The notes under the pieces: model-generated | Told to the model about the DNA's origin: nothing | Seen by the model: only the letters and a program-made list of their open reading frames with translations | The model's database searches: none | In this document: positions 26,646-34,486 of the stretch, one piece after another | How the letters are laid out: every line of letters begins with the position of its first letter | Numbering within the stretch: the stretch's first letter is position 1 | Translations under genes and position numbers: made by a program | From: Myroides indicus | GTDB lineage: Bacteria > Bacteroidota > Bacteroidia > Flavobacteriales > Flavobacteriaceae | Direction: 5' to 3' | Length of the DNA: 64,000 bases | Assembly: GCF_004364575.1 (NCBI RefSeq) | Contig: NZ_SOAG01000003.1 | Coordinates: 1 to 64,000, forward strand

Positions 26646-27735
26646 TAATAAGTTCTATTCCTACTTTGTCTGCTTTATATTTTATTTTAGTTATTAATTC
26701 ATAATAACTCCAGTTTCTCAATACAAACTCTTCTTCTTTTGCTATTTCAATTTTATTTTGTTGATTTAATAATATTAGTGTTCCAGCTTGATGTTTAACA
26801 CAAAAATCGATTAACTTTTTGCTGTATAGGTGTATGCGATGGTTGACGTAATTACTTTCTGTTTTGTTGTGATTGTTCACTGCTTTTAATTTTCTTTTTC
26901 TTCCTTTTCCTGATTTAGCATAGGTTGCTCCTACTTGTGTTCGTTTGCGAGATGCTTGTATAGCTAATCTTCTGTACAAAAATTCTTCTTTGGTACCTAT
27001 AAAATATCTGGCTTTACCTATTTTTACTACTAAAGGATACTCAACGGATAAGGAAGCTTCGACAATTATTTCTGGTTTTAGGCAATGTATTTCCATTTTA
27101 ATTTCAACTACCGCTAACCAAAATATTTTACCTTCCTTTAGTTTTATATGAGAAGTGCATAGTTTGATTTCACTATTTATAACTTTTTCCAACAGCGTTT
27201 TTTTGTCAGTAAAATCTTTTCCTAAATACGTTTTAAAAGGAATTTGAAACAAGCGGAAACAAAATGCTTTTTTTTCAGCATTATATGATAATCCACTGAT
27301 ACCTTCAAGTCCGAAGGGAAATGCCATGTCTCTCCTAAAATTTTTTAACGAACGTTCTCCAGTCCAATATTCTTTACTTTCTTTTTTAAAAAGGGTTATT
27401 AATGTATTATTTAAACAGGATAATATGTTTGTTGGGACTTCACCTTTAAAACGATCTGACACTACACGATAAGTTGTATTGATACGTGAGCGCTGCAATA
27501 TTCCGCTTTCGTCTTTTTTTTCATCGGTCAATTTGTATTTGATTCCTTCTGACAGATAAAAGAATTCTTTTATCATCTCTTGTATATAAAGATAAGAAAC
27601 TATTAAATTTGCGGCTCTAAAACATCTATTTTGCCATCTGTAAAGGGTATCCAGTGCTTCTTTTCTTTCTTCTGTTGTAGGAAGGTCAATCAATAACTGG
27701 ATTTTTCGGGTTAACTTTAATCTTGGTTGTTCCAT
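26638..27735 (-). CDS. Nuclease-dead Cas12f/TnpB-like RNA-guided DNA-binding protein
   Basis: A 365-residue protein whose C-terminal half aligns by eye with the TnpB/Cas12f RuvC region: a WLAVVEIKME strand (206-215), RuvC-I at 223-239, IGTKEEFLYRRLAIQ and GKGRKRKLKAVN bridge-like segments (246-287). These are followed by N.VNHRIHLYSKKLIDFCVKH, RuvC-II (AGTLILL, 317-323) and the NWSYYELITKIKYKADKVGIEL helix. The RuvC-I Asp is replaced by Ser228 (EASLSVEYP where GVDLGIxYP is usual) and the RuvC-II Glu by Leu323. The chain ends at residue 365 exactly where the YTS..C..C zinc ribbon and RuvC-III Asp normally begin. Cleavage should be impossible while RNA and DNA binding may persist. The N-terminal half (1-200) fits the REC/WED region. 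The gene follows the sigma gene by 20 bases and overlaps the guide RNA. The role in RNA-guided transcription is inference. Confidence 0.85.
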   Translation of the reverse strand: MEQPRLKLTRKIQLLIDLPTTEERKEALDTLYRWQNRCFRAANLIVSYLYIQEMIKEFFYLSEGIKYKLTDEKKDESGILQRSRINTTYRVVSDRFKGEVPTNILSCLNNTLITLFKKESKEYWTGERSLKNFRRDMAFPFGLEGISGLSYNAEKKAFCFRLFQIPFKTYLGKDFTDKKTLLEKVINSEIKLCTSHIKLKEGKIFWLAVVEIKMEIHCLKPEIIVEASLSVEYPLVVKIGKARYFIGTKEEFLYRRLAIQASRKRTQVGATYAKSGKGRKRKLKAVNNHNKTESNYVNHRIHLYSKKLIDFCVKHQAGTLILLNQQNKIEIAKEEEFVLRNWSYYELITKIKYKADKVGIELITD

Positions 27736-27755
27736 ATCAAAACAGATTATAATGA

Positions 27756-28523
27756 TTATTTCATATTGTACTGAGCAAGCTTATAGGCTGTCATAAATTC
27801 TTGGTGTACTTGTTTTTGGGACAGATTAAGTTTACCGGCAATTGCTGCAAAGGAAAATTTATTTTCGTATCTCATTTTTAAAATTAAAGACTGTTTTTCT
27901 GTGATACCTACTTGCGTTTTTGTATGAGCAGCTATTTTTATTTTATTCTCAAGCTTGTTTTCCTTGTTTATTATCTTTTTAATATCCTCAATAGTACGTT
28001 TAATTTCGTTACTGGTTTCTGTAATTCCTTTTCCCATTACTTTGGCAATCGCTTTATAGTGAAAGCCATATTTTAAGCACAACTCTATCAAATGCTTTCG
28101 CTCTGCACTTAAAAGTGGTAAAACTTTTATAACTTCTTCAAATTGGTTTTGATTTATTTCTTGCTCTTTCAGGTTTTGGATTACATCTGCCGGATCATAT
28201 CCTGCTAAATAGCTTTGATAATTTTCATAACTCTCCAAAGACCTAACTGTTTTAAAAAACTTATTTCGAGGTTTGGCATAATGTGAGAAACATTCTCTTT
28301 TCATCACAAATCTCAAGAAAAAATAGATATGCATGGGATCTCTGATTCTGTCTCTACAATTCCATAATTTTAAAAAAGTATCCTGTACCAGGGTTTCTAC
28401 AACAAATTCGTCATCAATTATTTTTTTGCCCAACCAAAAAATACTTTTCCCATACCGAGCATAAATTTGTTGTAAAACGTCAGGATTACCGTTTTTTAAT
28501 AATTCAAAATTTGTTTTCATCAT
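27756..28523 (-). CDS. ECF-type sigma factor linked to dCas12f, with extra C-terminal HTH
   Basis: A 255-residue sigma-70-family protein. Region 2 spans about residues 10-85 (PDVLQQIYARYGKSIFWLGKKIIDD..VVETLVQDTFLKLWNCRDRI..YFFLRFVMKRECF), with the core-RNAP-binding helix well kept. Region 4 spans about 128-187 (LLSAERKHLIELCLKYGFHYKAIAKVMGKG) with a weak recognition helix. A further 50 residues (205-252; GITEKQSLILKMRYENKFSFAAIAGKLNLSQKQVH) look like a second region-4 HTH, unusual for ECF factors, which end after one. No FecR-type anti-sigma or SusC gene lies nearby, so it is an orphan. Immediate co-transcription with the dead Cas12f suggests that promoter choice is delegated to the guide RNA. 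MM start: either ATG is possible. Confidence 0.85.
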   Translation of the reverse strand: MMKTNFELLKNGNPDVLQQIYARYGKSIFWLGKKIIDDEFVVETLVQDTFLKLWNCRDRIRDPMHIYFFLRFVMKRECFSHYAKPRNKFFKTVRSLESYENYQSYLAGYDPADVIQNLKEQEINQNQFEEVIKVLPLLSAERKHLIELCLKYGFHYKAIAKVMGKGITETSNEIKRTIEDIKKIINKENKLENKIKIAAHTKTQVGITEKQSLILKMRYENKFSFAAIAGKLNLSQKQVHQEFMTAYKLAQYNMK

Positions 28524-28749
28524 ATACTTTTTTATTAAGTTATTCCCTCCTTACATCTTATCTTGTACAATAATTATTGCTCTTTTAAAATCTTTATACA
28601 TCAAAGTTTATTGTAAAAAAATCGGTAACAAACCATAAAACAGTGTATCATACTCTGCAATTCCGGTATTTTACTGACAACTGTTTCTTATCTATAAAAA
28701 TGCGGCAACAGATGTTCTGTATTTTAATCAAATAAAGTTAGATGAGGGC
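28524..28749. other. Divergent intergenic region between sigma-dCas12f operon and XRE gene
   Basis: AT-rich and non-coding. On the minus strand, toward the sigma gene, there is no good TAnnTTTG box. An AAGGAGGG purine run lies about 21 bases before the ATG, too far for a normal ribosome site. How the sigma operon is transcribed is therefore unclear; no site resembling the encoded guide was found here. Confidence 0.5.
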
Positions 28750-28780
28750 TTGTGTAATTAGCAAAAACTGTCTACATTTG
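28750..28780 (+). promoter_or_regulatory. Consensus promoter of the XRE regulator
   Basis: TTG (28750-28752), 20 bases, TACATTTG (28773-28780): an exact match to the Bacteroidota housekeeping promoter, 22 bases before the ATG. Confidence 0.8.
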
Positions 28781-28802
28781 AAAGACTAGTGCAGTACAGT
28801 TC

Positions 28803-29216
28803 ATGGAACATATTAAGAAAAAACATATCGGGCGCAACATTTGCCGCATACGAGAAATGAAGGGCATGAAGCAGGAAACTCTTGCCGAATTATTGGGTAT
28901 TAGCCAACAAAAAATGTCAGTCATCGAAAATACTGAAGAGTTAGACGATTCTAAACTACAGGAAATTGCCAATGCTTTGGAAATTCCCGCAATTGCTATT
29001 AAAGAATATTCGGATGAAAGAATGATTAATTACGTAAATAATTTTTATGATAATAGTTCATCACAAGGGAACAGCTTTAATCAAGGACTTTATACATCTT
29101 TTAATCCGTTAGACAAACTTGTGGAAACCTACGAAGAAAATAGAAAGCTGTATGAGCGTTTGCTTCAGGCAGAAAAAGAAAAGATTACCTATATAGAGCA
29201 ATTGCTTAGAAAATAA
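28803..29216 (+). CDS. XRE-family helix-turn-helix regulator
   Basis: A 137-residue DNA-binding protein. The Cro/CI-type HTH occupies about residues 8-66 (IGRNICRIREMKGMKQETLAELLGISQQKMSVIENTEELDDSKLQEIANAL). A Ser/Asn-rich linker and a C-terminal coiled coil (LDKLVETYEENRKLYERLLQAEKEKITYIEQLL) likely to mediate dimerisation follow. It is divergent from the sigma-dCas12f operon and convergent with the end of the polysaccharide locus. I recall similar small XRE proteins beside Bacteroidota capsule loci, so it may regulate either neighbour; sequence alone cannot decide. Confidence 0.85.
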   Translation: MEHIKKKHIGRNICRIREMKGMKQETLAELLGISQQKMSVIENTEELDDSKLQEIANALEIPAIAIKEYSDERMINYVNNFYDNSSSQGNSFNQGLYTSFNPLDKLVETYEENRKLYERLLQAEKEKITYIEQLLRK

Positions 29217-29218
29217 AC

Positions 29219-29245
29219 CACTATGAACTCATAGTGATTTATTTT
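29219..29245 (+). terminator. Terminator after the XRE gene
   Basis: An 8-bp inverted repeat (CACTATGA-AC-TCATAGTG, 29219-29236) followed by ATTTATTTT. Confidence 0.5.
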
Positions 29246-29271
29246 GGAAAGATTAGTTTTATTGTTATAGG

Positions 29272-30408
29272 TTATTTCCCAAATACCTCTTTTACTTTAG
29301 ATGCAATTCTGTTTCGTTCTTCATCGGTAAGATTAGAACCGGACGGCAAACACAAGCCGTTTTTAAATAATTCTTCACTTACTTTTCCTCCATAGTATGG
29401 TGTTTTAGCAAATACTGGTTGTAAGTGCATGGGTTTCCACAAGGGGCGGGATTCTATATTATCTTCTAAAAAGGCGAGACGTAAATCTTCTCGTGTTTTT
29501 CCTGTAACTTCCGGATTAATTAAGATAGCTGATAACCAATGATTAGAATAATACTCTTCCGTTGATTCAGTAAATAAGGTTATTCCGTCAATGTCTTTGA
29601 AAAGTTCTTTATAAAACTCGTTCATTTTTCGACGAGCTTTTACCCTATCATTTAGAACTTCCATTTGTCCGCGACCGATTCCTGCACAGATATTACTCAT
29701 TCGGTAGTTATATCCAATTTGAGAATGTTGATAATGTGGGGCGTTGTCTCGCGCTTGTGTGGATAAAAACACGGTTTGATCTTTATCTTCCTGAGTGCGG
29801 CAAACTAAGGCACCTCCTCCTGAAGTGGTAATGATTTTGTTGCCGTTAAAGGACAATACGCCAAAACGCCCGAATGTTCCACAGGCTTTCCCATTGTAGG
29901 TTGATCCTAAAGCTTCGGCTGCATCTTCAATTACAGGAATATTGTATTTGTTAGCAACTGCCAGTACTTCATCTGCTTTAAAAGGCATACCGTATAAATG
30001 TACGGCTATAATTGCTTTTGGCGTCTTTCCTTTTTCGATACGGTCTTTTATGGCTTCTTCCAAAGCAACCGGGCATATATTCCAGGTATCTGGTTCTGAA
30101 TCTACAAAAACAGGTGTGGCCCCCTGATAAGCAATTGGATTGGCAGAAGCCGAAAACGTCATGGACTGGCATATTACTTCGTCGCCCTGCCTTACGTCAC
30201 ATTCAATTAATGCCAAGTGCAATGCTGCTGTTCCAGCAGACAATGCTGCTACTTTAATATCTGCTTTTAAATAGTGTTCTAAATCAGCTTCGAAACCGTT
30301 GACGTTAGGTCCCAAAGGTGCTACCCAGTTGGCATCAAATGCTTCGTGGATGTATTTTAGTTCATTTCCTCCCATGTGTGGTGAGGATAACCATATTTTA
30401 TTTTCCAT
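29272..30408 (-). CDS. DegT/DnrJ/EryC1 sugar aminotransferase (PglE-like)
   Basis: A PLP-dependent enzyme that aminates a 4-keto (or 3-keto) nucleotide sugar. The sequence shows the substrate entry motif (LSSPHMGGNELKYIHEAFD), the SAGTAALHLAL phosphate-binding turn (about residues 57-67), VIEDAAEALGSTYNGKACG with the ring-stacking Asp, and the Schiff-base Lys in FNGNKIITTSGGG (about residue 190). The length of 378 aa is standard. It is the last gene of the minus-strand polysaccharide operon, with the PglD-like acetyltransferase 11 bases upstream. With the PglC-like transferase this mimics the bacillosamine-type module PglE-PglD-PglC. No PglF-type dehydratase is visible in the window. Confidence 0.92.
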   Translation of the reverse strand: MENKIWLSSPHMGGNELKYIHEAFDANWVAPLGPNVNGFEADLEHYLKADIKVAALSAGTAALHLALIECDVRQGDEVICQSMTFSASANPIAYQGATPVFVDSEPDTWNICPVALEEAIKDRIEKGKTPKAIIAVHLYGMPFKADEVLAVANKYNIPVIEDAAEALGSTYNGKACGTFGRFGVLSFNGNKIITTSGGGALVCRTQEDKDQTVFLSTQARDNAPHYQHSQIGYNYRMSNICAGIGRGQMEVLNDRVKARRKMNEFYKELFKDIDGITLFTESTEEYYSNHWLSAILINPEVTGKTREDLRLAFLEDNIESRPLWKPMHLQPVFAKTPYYGGKVSEELFKNGLCLPSGSNLTDEERNRIASKVKEVFGK

Positions 30409-30419
30409 GCTTTTTATTT

Positions 30420-31067
30420 TTATTCATTAAATTTTATAGGTTTAGCAGGAATACCCACTGCAGTACAATTTGCAGGTAATGTTTTAGAAACCACGGCCCC
30501 TGCTCCGACTATCGTATTCTCCCCTATTTTTAGTAAATTTATGATTTTTGCACCAGTTCCTATATACACACTTTTTTGAATATGCACTTCTCCAGAAATA
30601 TTTACAGATGGCATAAAAGCACAATAATCTTCAATAACAGTGTCGTGACCAACTGTACACATTAGATTAAAAATGACAAAATCTCCAATTTTAATATTAC
30701 ATGTAATTATAGTTCCTTCACAAATAATTGTTCCACTCCCTATTAATACATCGTCGTTAGATATAGAAACATTAGGATGGATAATAGTAGGATAAACAAT
30801 GTTTGAATTAATTATATTGTCTAAAATTTTCTTTTTTATTTTTGGATCTCCAATTGAAACAATTAAAGCCAACCCTTCTTCAACTTGATTTAATTCTTTG
30901 ATTCCTCCTAAGACAGGAAAATTATTTATAATAGTTCCTTTGTCAATACCGTCATCATAAAAACCAATAAAATTATAAGTATTAGGTTTCTTCTTATTTA
31001 TTGCATCAATAATGGTTTTAACTTCACGACCAAAACCACCTGCACCGAAAATTGCTATATCTTTCAT
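30420..31067 (-). CDS. Sugar N/O-acetyltransferase, PglD/NeuD type
   Basis: A 215-residue acetyltransferase. The N-terminal Rossmann-like sugar-nucleotide domain begins IFGAGGFGREVKTIID. The C-terminal left-handed β-helix shows isoleucine-led hexapeptides (VSISNDDVLIGSGTIICEGTII) and the catalytic His in TVGHDTVIEDYCAF. It ends with the family's VGIPAKPIKF. It would acetylate the amino group made by the downstream PglE-like aminotransferase. It lies in a run of short-spaced minus-strand genes. NeuD-type O-acetylation of nonulosonate is an alternative. Confidence 0.9.
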   Translation of the reverse strand: MKDIAIFGAGGFGREVKTIIDAINKKKPNTYNFIGFYDDGIDKGTIINNFPVLGGIKELNQVEEGLALIVSIGDPKIKKKILDNIINSNIVYPTIIHPNVSISNDDVLIGSGTIICEGTIITCNIKIGDFVIFNLMCTVGHDTVIEDYCAFMPSVNISGEVHIQKSVYIGTGAKIINLLKIGENTIVGAGAVVSKTLPANCTAVGIPAKPIKFNE

Positions 31068-31120
31068 GAAAATCTATATTAATTCTAAATTGACAATCTG
31101 CCTGTTATATTTAAACTATT

Positions 31121-31795
31121 TTACATCCTAATTTGTCTTTCTACAATAAAAGCTTCTGCTCTATCAACTCCAATAGTGGCTCCTCTAAATTTTGCTAATG
31201 CTTCGAACGCTTCTAAAGAACGCGAATGTGGAAATGCTTTAATTTGGGATTTAAAACAATTCATTGCCTCTTCTTTTTTATAAAACACATTCGTTACATC
31301 AACAAAGTGATTTGGTATAAATGGTCTCTCTTGCATTGGTGTCCATTCCGTTTCTGATAGTGTTTCATAACAATAAATATTATTAATCTTATGATTTCCC
31401 TGAGGTCTCGCTGCCACCAAAGCTGCTCTGTATATTGCTTTATGATCCTGATGAATGTCACCAGGGTGGGGCAAATACAAGTGTGTAGGACAGAAGCTCT
31501 GAAATATATTAGATAATTCTAATGATATTTTATATTCAGGAAAAGCATTAAGTGCCGGTGCAGGAAATTCTAAAAAAAGTGTTTTAGTAATTCCTAATGA
31601 TTTATGAGCCTGTATAGCTTCGCCTCTTGTATTTTCTACATCAATATCAGAGAAAAGTTCAGGAGCTCCTATAGAAGCATTAGTTGCTATAACCACCATT
31701 ACTTCATCTCCCTGTTGTATATGTTTTGCAATGGTTGCACCACAACCGATAATTTCATCATCTGCGTGAGGTGCCACTACTATTATCTTATTCAT
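31121..31795 (-). CDS. PIG-L family deacetylase
   Basis: A 224-residue zinc-dependent N-deacetylase fold. The metal motif appears as PHADDEIIGCG (residues 9-19; canonical HPDDE reads HADDE here), and the second ligand region is PHPGDIHQDHKAIYRA. Family members deacetylate GlcNAc-linked substrates such as GlcNAc-PI or bacillithiol precursors. Here it probably removes an acetyl group from a polysaccharide sugar precursor, freeing an amine for the neighbouring formyltransferase. Its ATG overlaps the formyltransferase end by 8 bases, strong evidence for coupled translation and a joint role. Confidence 0.88.
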   Translation of the reverse strand: MNKIIVVAPHADDEIIGCGATIAKHIQQGDEVMVVIATNASIGAPELFSDIDVENTRGEAIQAHKSLGITKTLFLEFPAPALNAFPEYKISLELSNIFQSFCPTHLYLPHPGDIHQDHKAIYRAALVAARPQGNHKINNIYCYETLSETEWTPMQERPFIPNHFVDVTNVFYKKEEAMNCFKSQIKAFPHSRSLEAFEALAKFRGATIGVDRAEAFIVERQIRM

Positions 31796-32747
31796 TTTGT
31801 AAAGATTTTAAGATTGACTTTATTTTAAATATTTCATCTTCTATATTGTACCCTAATTTATCACCTACATTGATTTTCAAATTTTCAGTTTTTTCAATGT
31901 TTTTAAGCCAAACCAAACCTGTTCCGCACTGTACTAACAATCCTCTTTTATCATCCGTTAATAAAATACGTCCTACAACTCCTTTAATAGGAATCTTTGT
32001 TTCAACTTCACTTTTCCAGATAATAACTTTAGCATCTTTAAAATATGTGTAAGCTCCGGGATGTGGATGTGTACTAGCTTTAATAAGTCTGTCAATATAA
32101 TTAGCTGAATTATTCCAGTTTATATTTCCGTCCTCTAAAGATCGTTTTCCATACCAACTAGCTTCTTCTTCATCTTGAATAATAGGTTCCCACACTCCTT
32201 TTTTAAGTTCGGGAAGCCATTTATCCAAACTTTTTATGATTGCTTTTTCTATTTTTTGCTCAACAGATGTAGCATCATCTTCTTTTTCTACTAAAAAGGT
32301 TTCCTGAACAAAAACAGGTCCATCATCTGCACCTTTTCCCATTAAAAAAAACGTAGCTGAACCAATAGACTGTTCTAAAGTAATCCACGCTAAGGGAGCC
32401 CTACCACGTCCTTTCGGGAGATACGTTGGATGAAAGCCTATACAACCCAAGGAAGGCATTTGAAGCCACTCTTCTGATATTAATTGTGAAAAACCAACAG
32501 CAAAAATTATATCAGGTGCTTTTTCTTTTGCCCAAATAATATTTTCTATCTCATTAATTCTTACAAAACCTTTATAAGCTATGCTCAGATTTTCTGCTTG
32601 TGTCTTTAAATCAGTCCATCCTGAAACCCTTTCTATCATCGCTGGCTCGTGTCCCAATACACCAACAATATTAAATCCATGTTTTACTAATTGATTCAGA
32701 ATATGCTTTGTAGTATTAACAGCACCTATAACTAAAATTTTATGCAT
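31788..32747 (-). CDS. Formyltransferase-family sugar-modifying enzyme
   Basis: A 319-residue protein of the methionyl-tRNA formyltransferase fold. The folate-site motif reads GCIGFHPTYLPKGRGRAPL (about residues 102-120), keeping the catalytic His and the LP..RG loop. Glycine takes the place usually held by the catalytic Asn of the N-H-D triad. The later Asp region GADDGPVF is present. The C-terminal half resembles the Fmt C-terminal β-barrel. The location, between the PIG-L deacetylase and a sugar transferase with 8-base overlaps on both sides, points to N-formylation of a sugar amine rather than tRNA. The altered Asn is a point of doubt. Confidence 0.85.
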   Translation of the reverse strand: MHKILVIGAVNTTKHILNQLVKHGFNIVGVLGHEPAMIERVSGWTDLKTQAENLSIAYKGFVRINEIENIIWAKEKAPDIIFAVGFSQLISEEWLQMPSLGCIGFHPTYLPKGRGRAPLAWITLEQSIGSATFFLMGKGADDGPVFVQETFLVEKEDDATSVEQKIEKAIIKSLDKWLPELKKGVWEPIIQDEEEASWYGKRSLEDGNINWNNSANYIDRLIKASTHPHPGAYTYFKDAKVIIWKSEVETKIPIKGVVGRILLTDDKRGLLVQCGTGLVWLKNIEKTENLKINVGDKLGYNIEDEIFKIKSILKSLQNE

Positions 32748-33324
32748 TTGGTCTTTTTAAAAATTTTTCTTCTCCTAAGAGTACTATTAAAATAGTTTTC
32801 AAAATGATTTGTAAATCTAACAAAAAAGAAATATTTTCTACATATTGTCTATCGTATTTCCACCTTTCCTCCCACGATAAATAAATATTCCCCTTTGTCT
32901 GAGCCAATCCAGTCATTCCAGGTTTTACTAAGATTCTGTATTTACCATCTTCATTGAACTCATTAATCTGAAATGGCATGCAAGGTCTTGGTCCAACTAA
33001 TGACATATCACCTTTAAGGATATTTAAAATTTGTGGCAATTCATCAATCTTAAATCTCCTTAAATAATAACCAACTTTTGTTACTTCCGCATCTCCTTTT
33101 AAAATTTCACGATTTACATCTCGTTTTTTATCAGTCATAGTCCGAAATTTATATACACTAAAAATTTCACCGTTTTTACCTAATCGTTCCTGTAAAAAAA
33201 ATAGGGGACCTTGTGAGCTGATTTTTATTAAGACAGCAGAGATTAGCAAAATAGGAAAAATAAACAGCAATACTAAAAGTGCTATTATAAAATCGAACAG
33301 ACGTTTAAGGTAGTTTCTGTACAT
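32740..33324 (-). CDS. Initiating sugar-phosphate transferase (PglC-like)
   Basis: A 194-residue monotopic phosphoglycosyl transferase that loads the first sugar phosphate onto undecaprenyl phosphate at the inner membrane. The N-terminal re-entrant helix (KRLFDFIIALLVLLFIFPILLIS), the FRTM motif, the catalytic Asp-Glu pair (KIDELPQILNILKGDMSLVGPRP) and the VKPGMTGLAQ segment are all present. The short form without extra membrane domains equals PglC of C. jejuni. It overlaps the formyltransferase gene by 8 bases and follows a PglA-like glycosyltransferase, a typical initiation module. Confidence 0.94.
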   Translation of the reverse strand: MYRNYLKRLFDFIIALLVLLFIFPILLISAVLIKISSQGPLFFLQERLGKNGEIFSVYKFRTMTDKKRDVNREILKGDAEVTKVGYYLRRFKIDELPQILNILKGDMSLVGPRPCMPFQINEFNEDGKYRILVKPGMTGLAQTKGNIYLSWEERWKYDRQYVENISFLLDLQIILKTILIVLLGEEKFLKRPNA

Positions 33325-33336
33325 TAGGTTTAAGTC

Positions 33337-34461
33337 TTATAAGTCTTTCAAAGACTCCAATATAATATTATTCACAATTTTAACATCAAATTTACTTTCG
33401 GCTAATAACCTACTATTTTTTCCATATTCTATTATTAAATCCTGATTTTTACAGAAAAACTCCATTGCTTCGATAAGATTTGAAACATTATTTTTTTCAA
33501 TTAAAATCCCATTATAATCTTTAATTACCGTTTCTCTACAGCCAACATTGTCCGTTGTTATGATTGCTCTTCCTAATGCCATTGCTTCTAATATAGAGCG
33601 AGGAACACCTTCTCTATAAATTGAGGGTAATACAAAAACCGAACTTTCTCTAACATAATCAATGACGTTATTTACATGCCCAGTAAAATTAACAAATCCT
33701 TTTTCCCTTAATAATTCATATTCTTCTTTTTGAATTGCTTCAGGATTTCCCTCATCTACAGCACCAACTACAGTAAATTCAATATTATTATATTTATCTT
33801 TTAAAATTTCAGCAGCCTTGATAAATACATCTATCCCTTTCGCTTTAATTAATCGTCCAACAAAAATAAATTTAATAATTTCTGTTTGAGGTAAGGAATA
33901 ACTATACTTTTCTATATTTATTCCAGACCCCGGCGTTATAGTATTTCTATATTTTAAAATTCCTTTATCTTTAAAATACATTAAATCATCATTGTTCTGA
34001 AAAACAACAATGTCATTTTTTTTAAAACTTAATTTATATAAAAAAGTCATAATTGACTTTGATATTTTATCCCTAAAAGTTTTTGACTCCAAACCATAAA
34101 AGCCCAATCCTGTAATCCAATTCAAAGACTTTATGTTTGAACCTATTTTTGCTATATTTGAGTAAACAACTGGTTTTACAGTGTACGGTAAGATAAAATC
34201 AGGCTTTTCTTCTTTATATATCTTTCGCAATTCACGGATAGTGTTTATATCTTTAATCGGGTTAAATCCATTTCGTTCTAAACTAAAAACTCTAAAACGT
34301 ACCCCAATACTAGTTAAAGTTTTAATAGTATCAGCATCCTTTTCAGGTCCTAATGCTACAACTTCATATCCATGTTTAACTAGCTCTTTTAGCAAATCAA
34401 ATCTAAAATTTACTAAAGAGCTTGATAAGCTACTAATTACAATTATTTTCTTTTCTATCAT
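33337..34461 (-). CDS. GT4-family glycosyltransferase (PglA-like)
   Basis: A 374-residue GT-B enzyme. It begins IVISSLSSSLVNFRFDLLKELVKHGYEVVALGP, which is typical of the PglA/WbnK-type branch. In the nucleotide-sugar domain it has FVGRLIKAKGIDVFIKA and the E-x7-E motif in YREGVPRSILEAMALG. It probably adds the second sugar to the PglC product. It lies 12 bases upstream of the PglC-like gene in the operon. Acceptor and donor cannot be read from sequence. Confidence 0.9.
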   Translation of the reverse strand: MIEKKIIVISSLSSSLVNFRFDLLKELVKHGYEVVALGPEKDADTIKTLTSIGVRFRVFSLERNGFNPIKDINTIRELRKIYKEEKPDFILPYTVKPVVYSNIAKIGSNIKSLNWITGLGFYGLESKTFRDKISKSIMTFLYKLSFKKNDIVVFQNNDDLMYFKDKGILKYRNTITPGSGINIEKYSYSLPQTEIIKFIFVGRLIKAKGIDVFIKAAEILKDKYNNIEFTVVGAVDEGNPEAIQKEEYELLREKGFVNFTGHVNNVIDYVRESSVFVLPSIYREGVPRSILEAMALGRAIITTDNVGCRETVIKDYNGILIEKNNVSNLIEAMEFFCKNQDLIIEYGKNSRLLAESKFDVKIVNNIILESLKDL

Positions 34462-34486
34462 AAGAATTCTTTTTTTAATTTATTTT

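Noticed and set aside
26638..27735. An active IS605-type TnpB transposon protein.
   Set aside because: No TnpA gene, no recognised element ends, loss of two catalytic residues and no C-terminal zinc ribbon.
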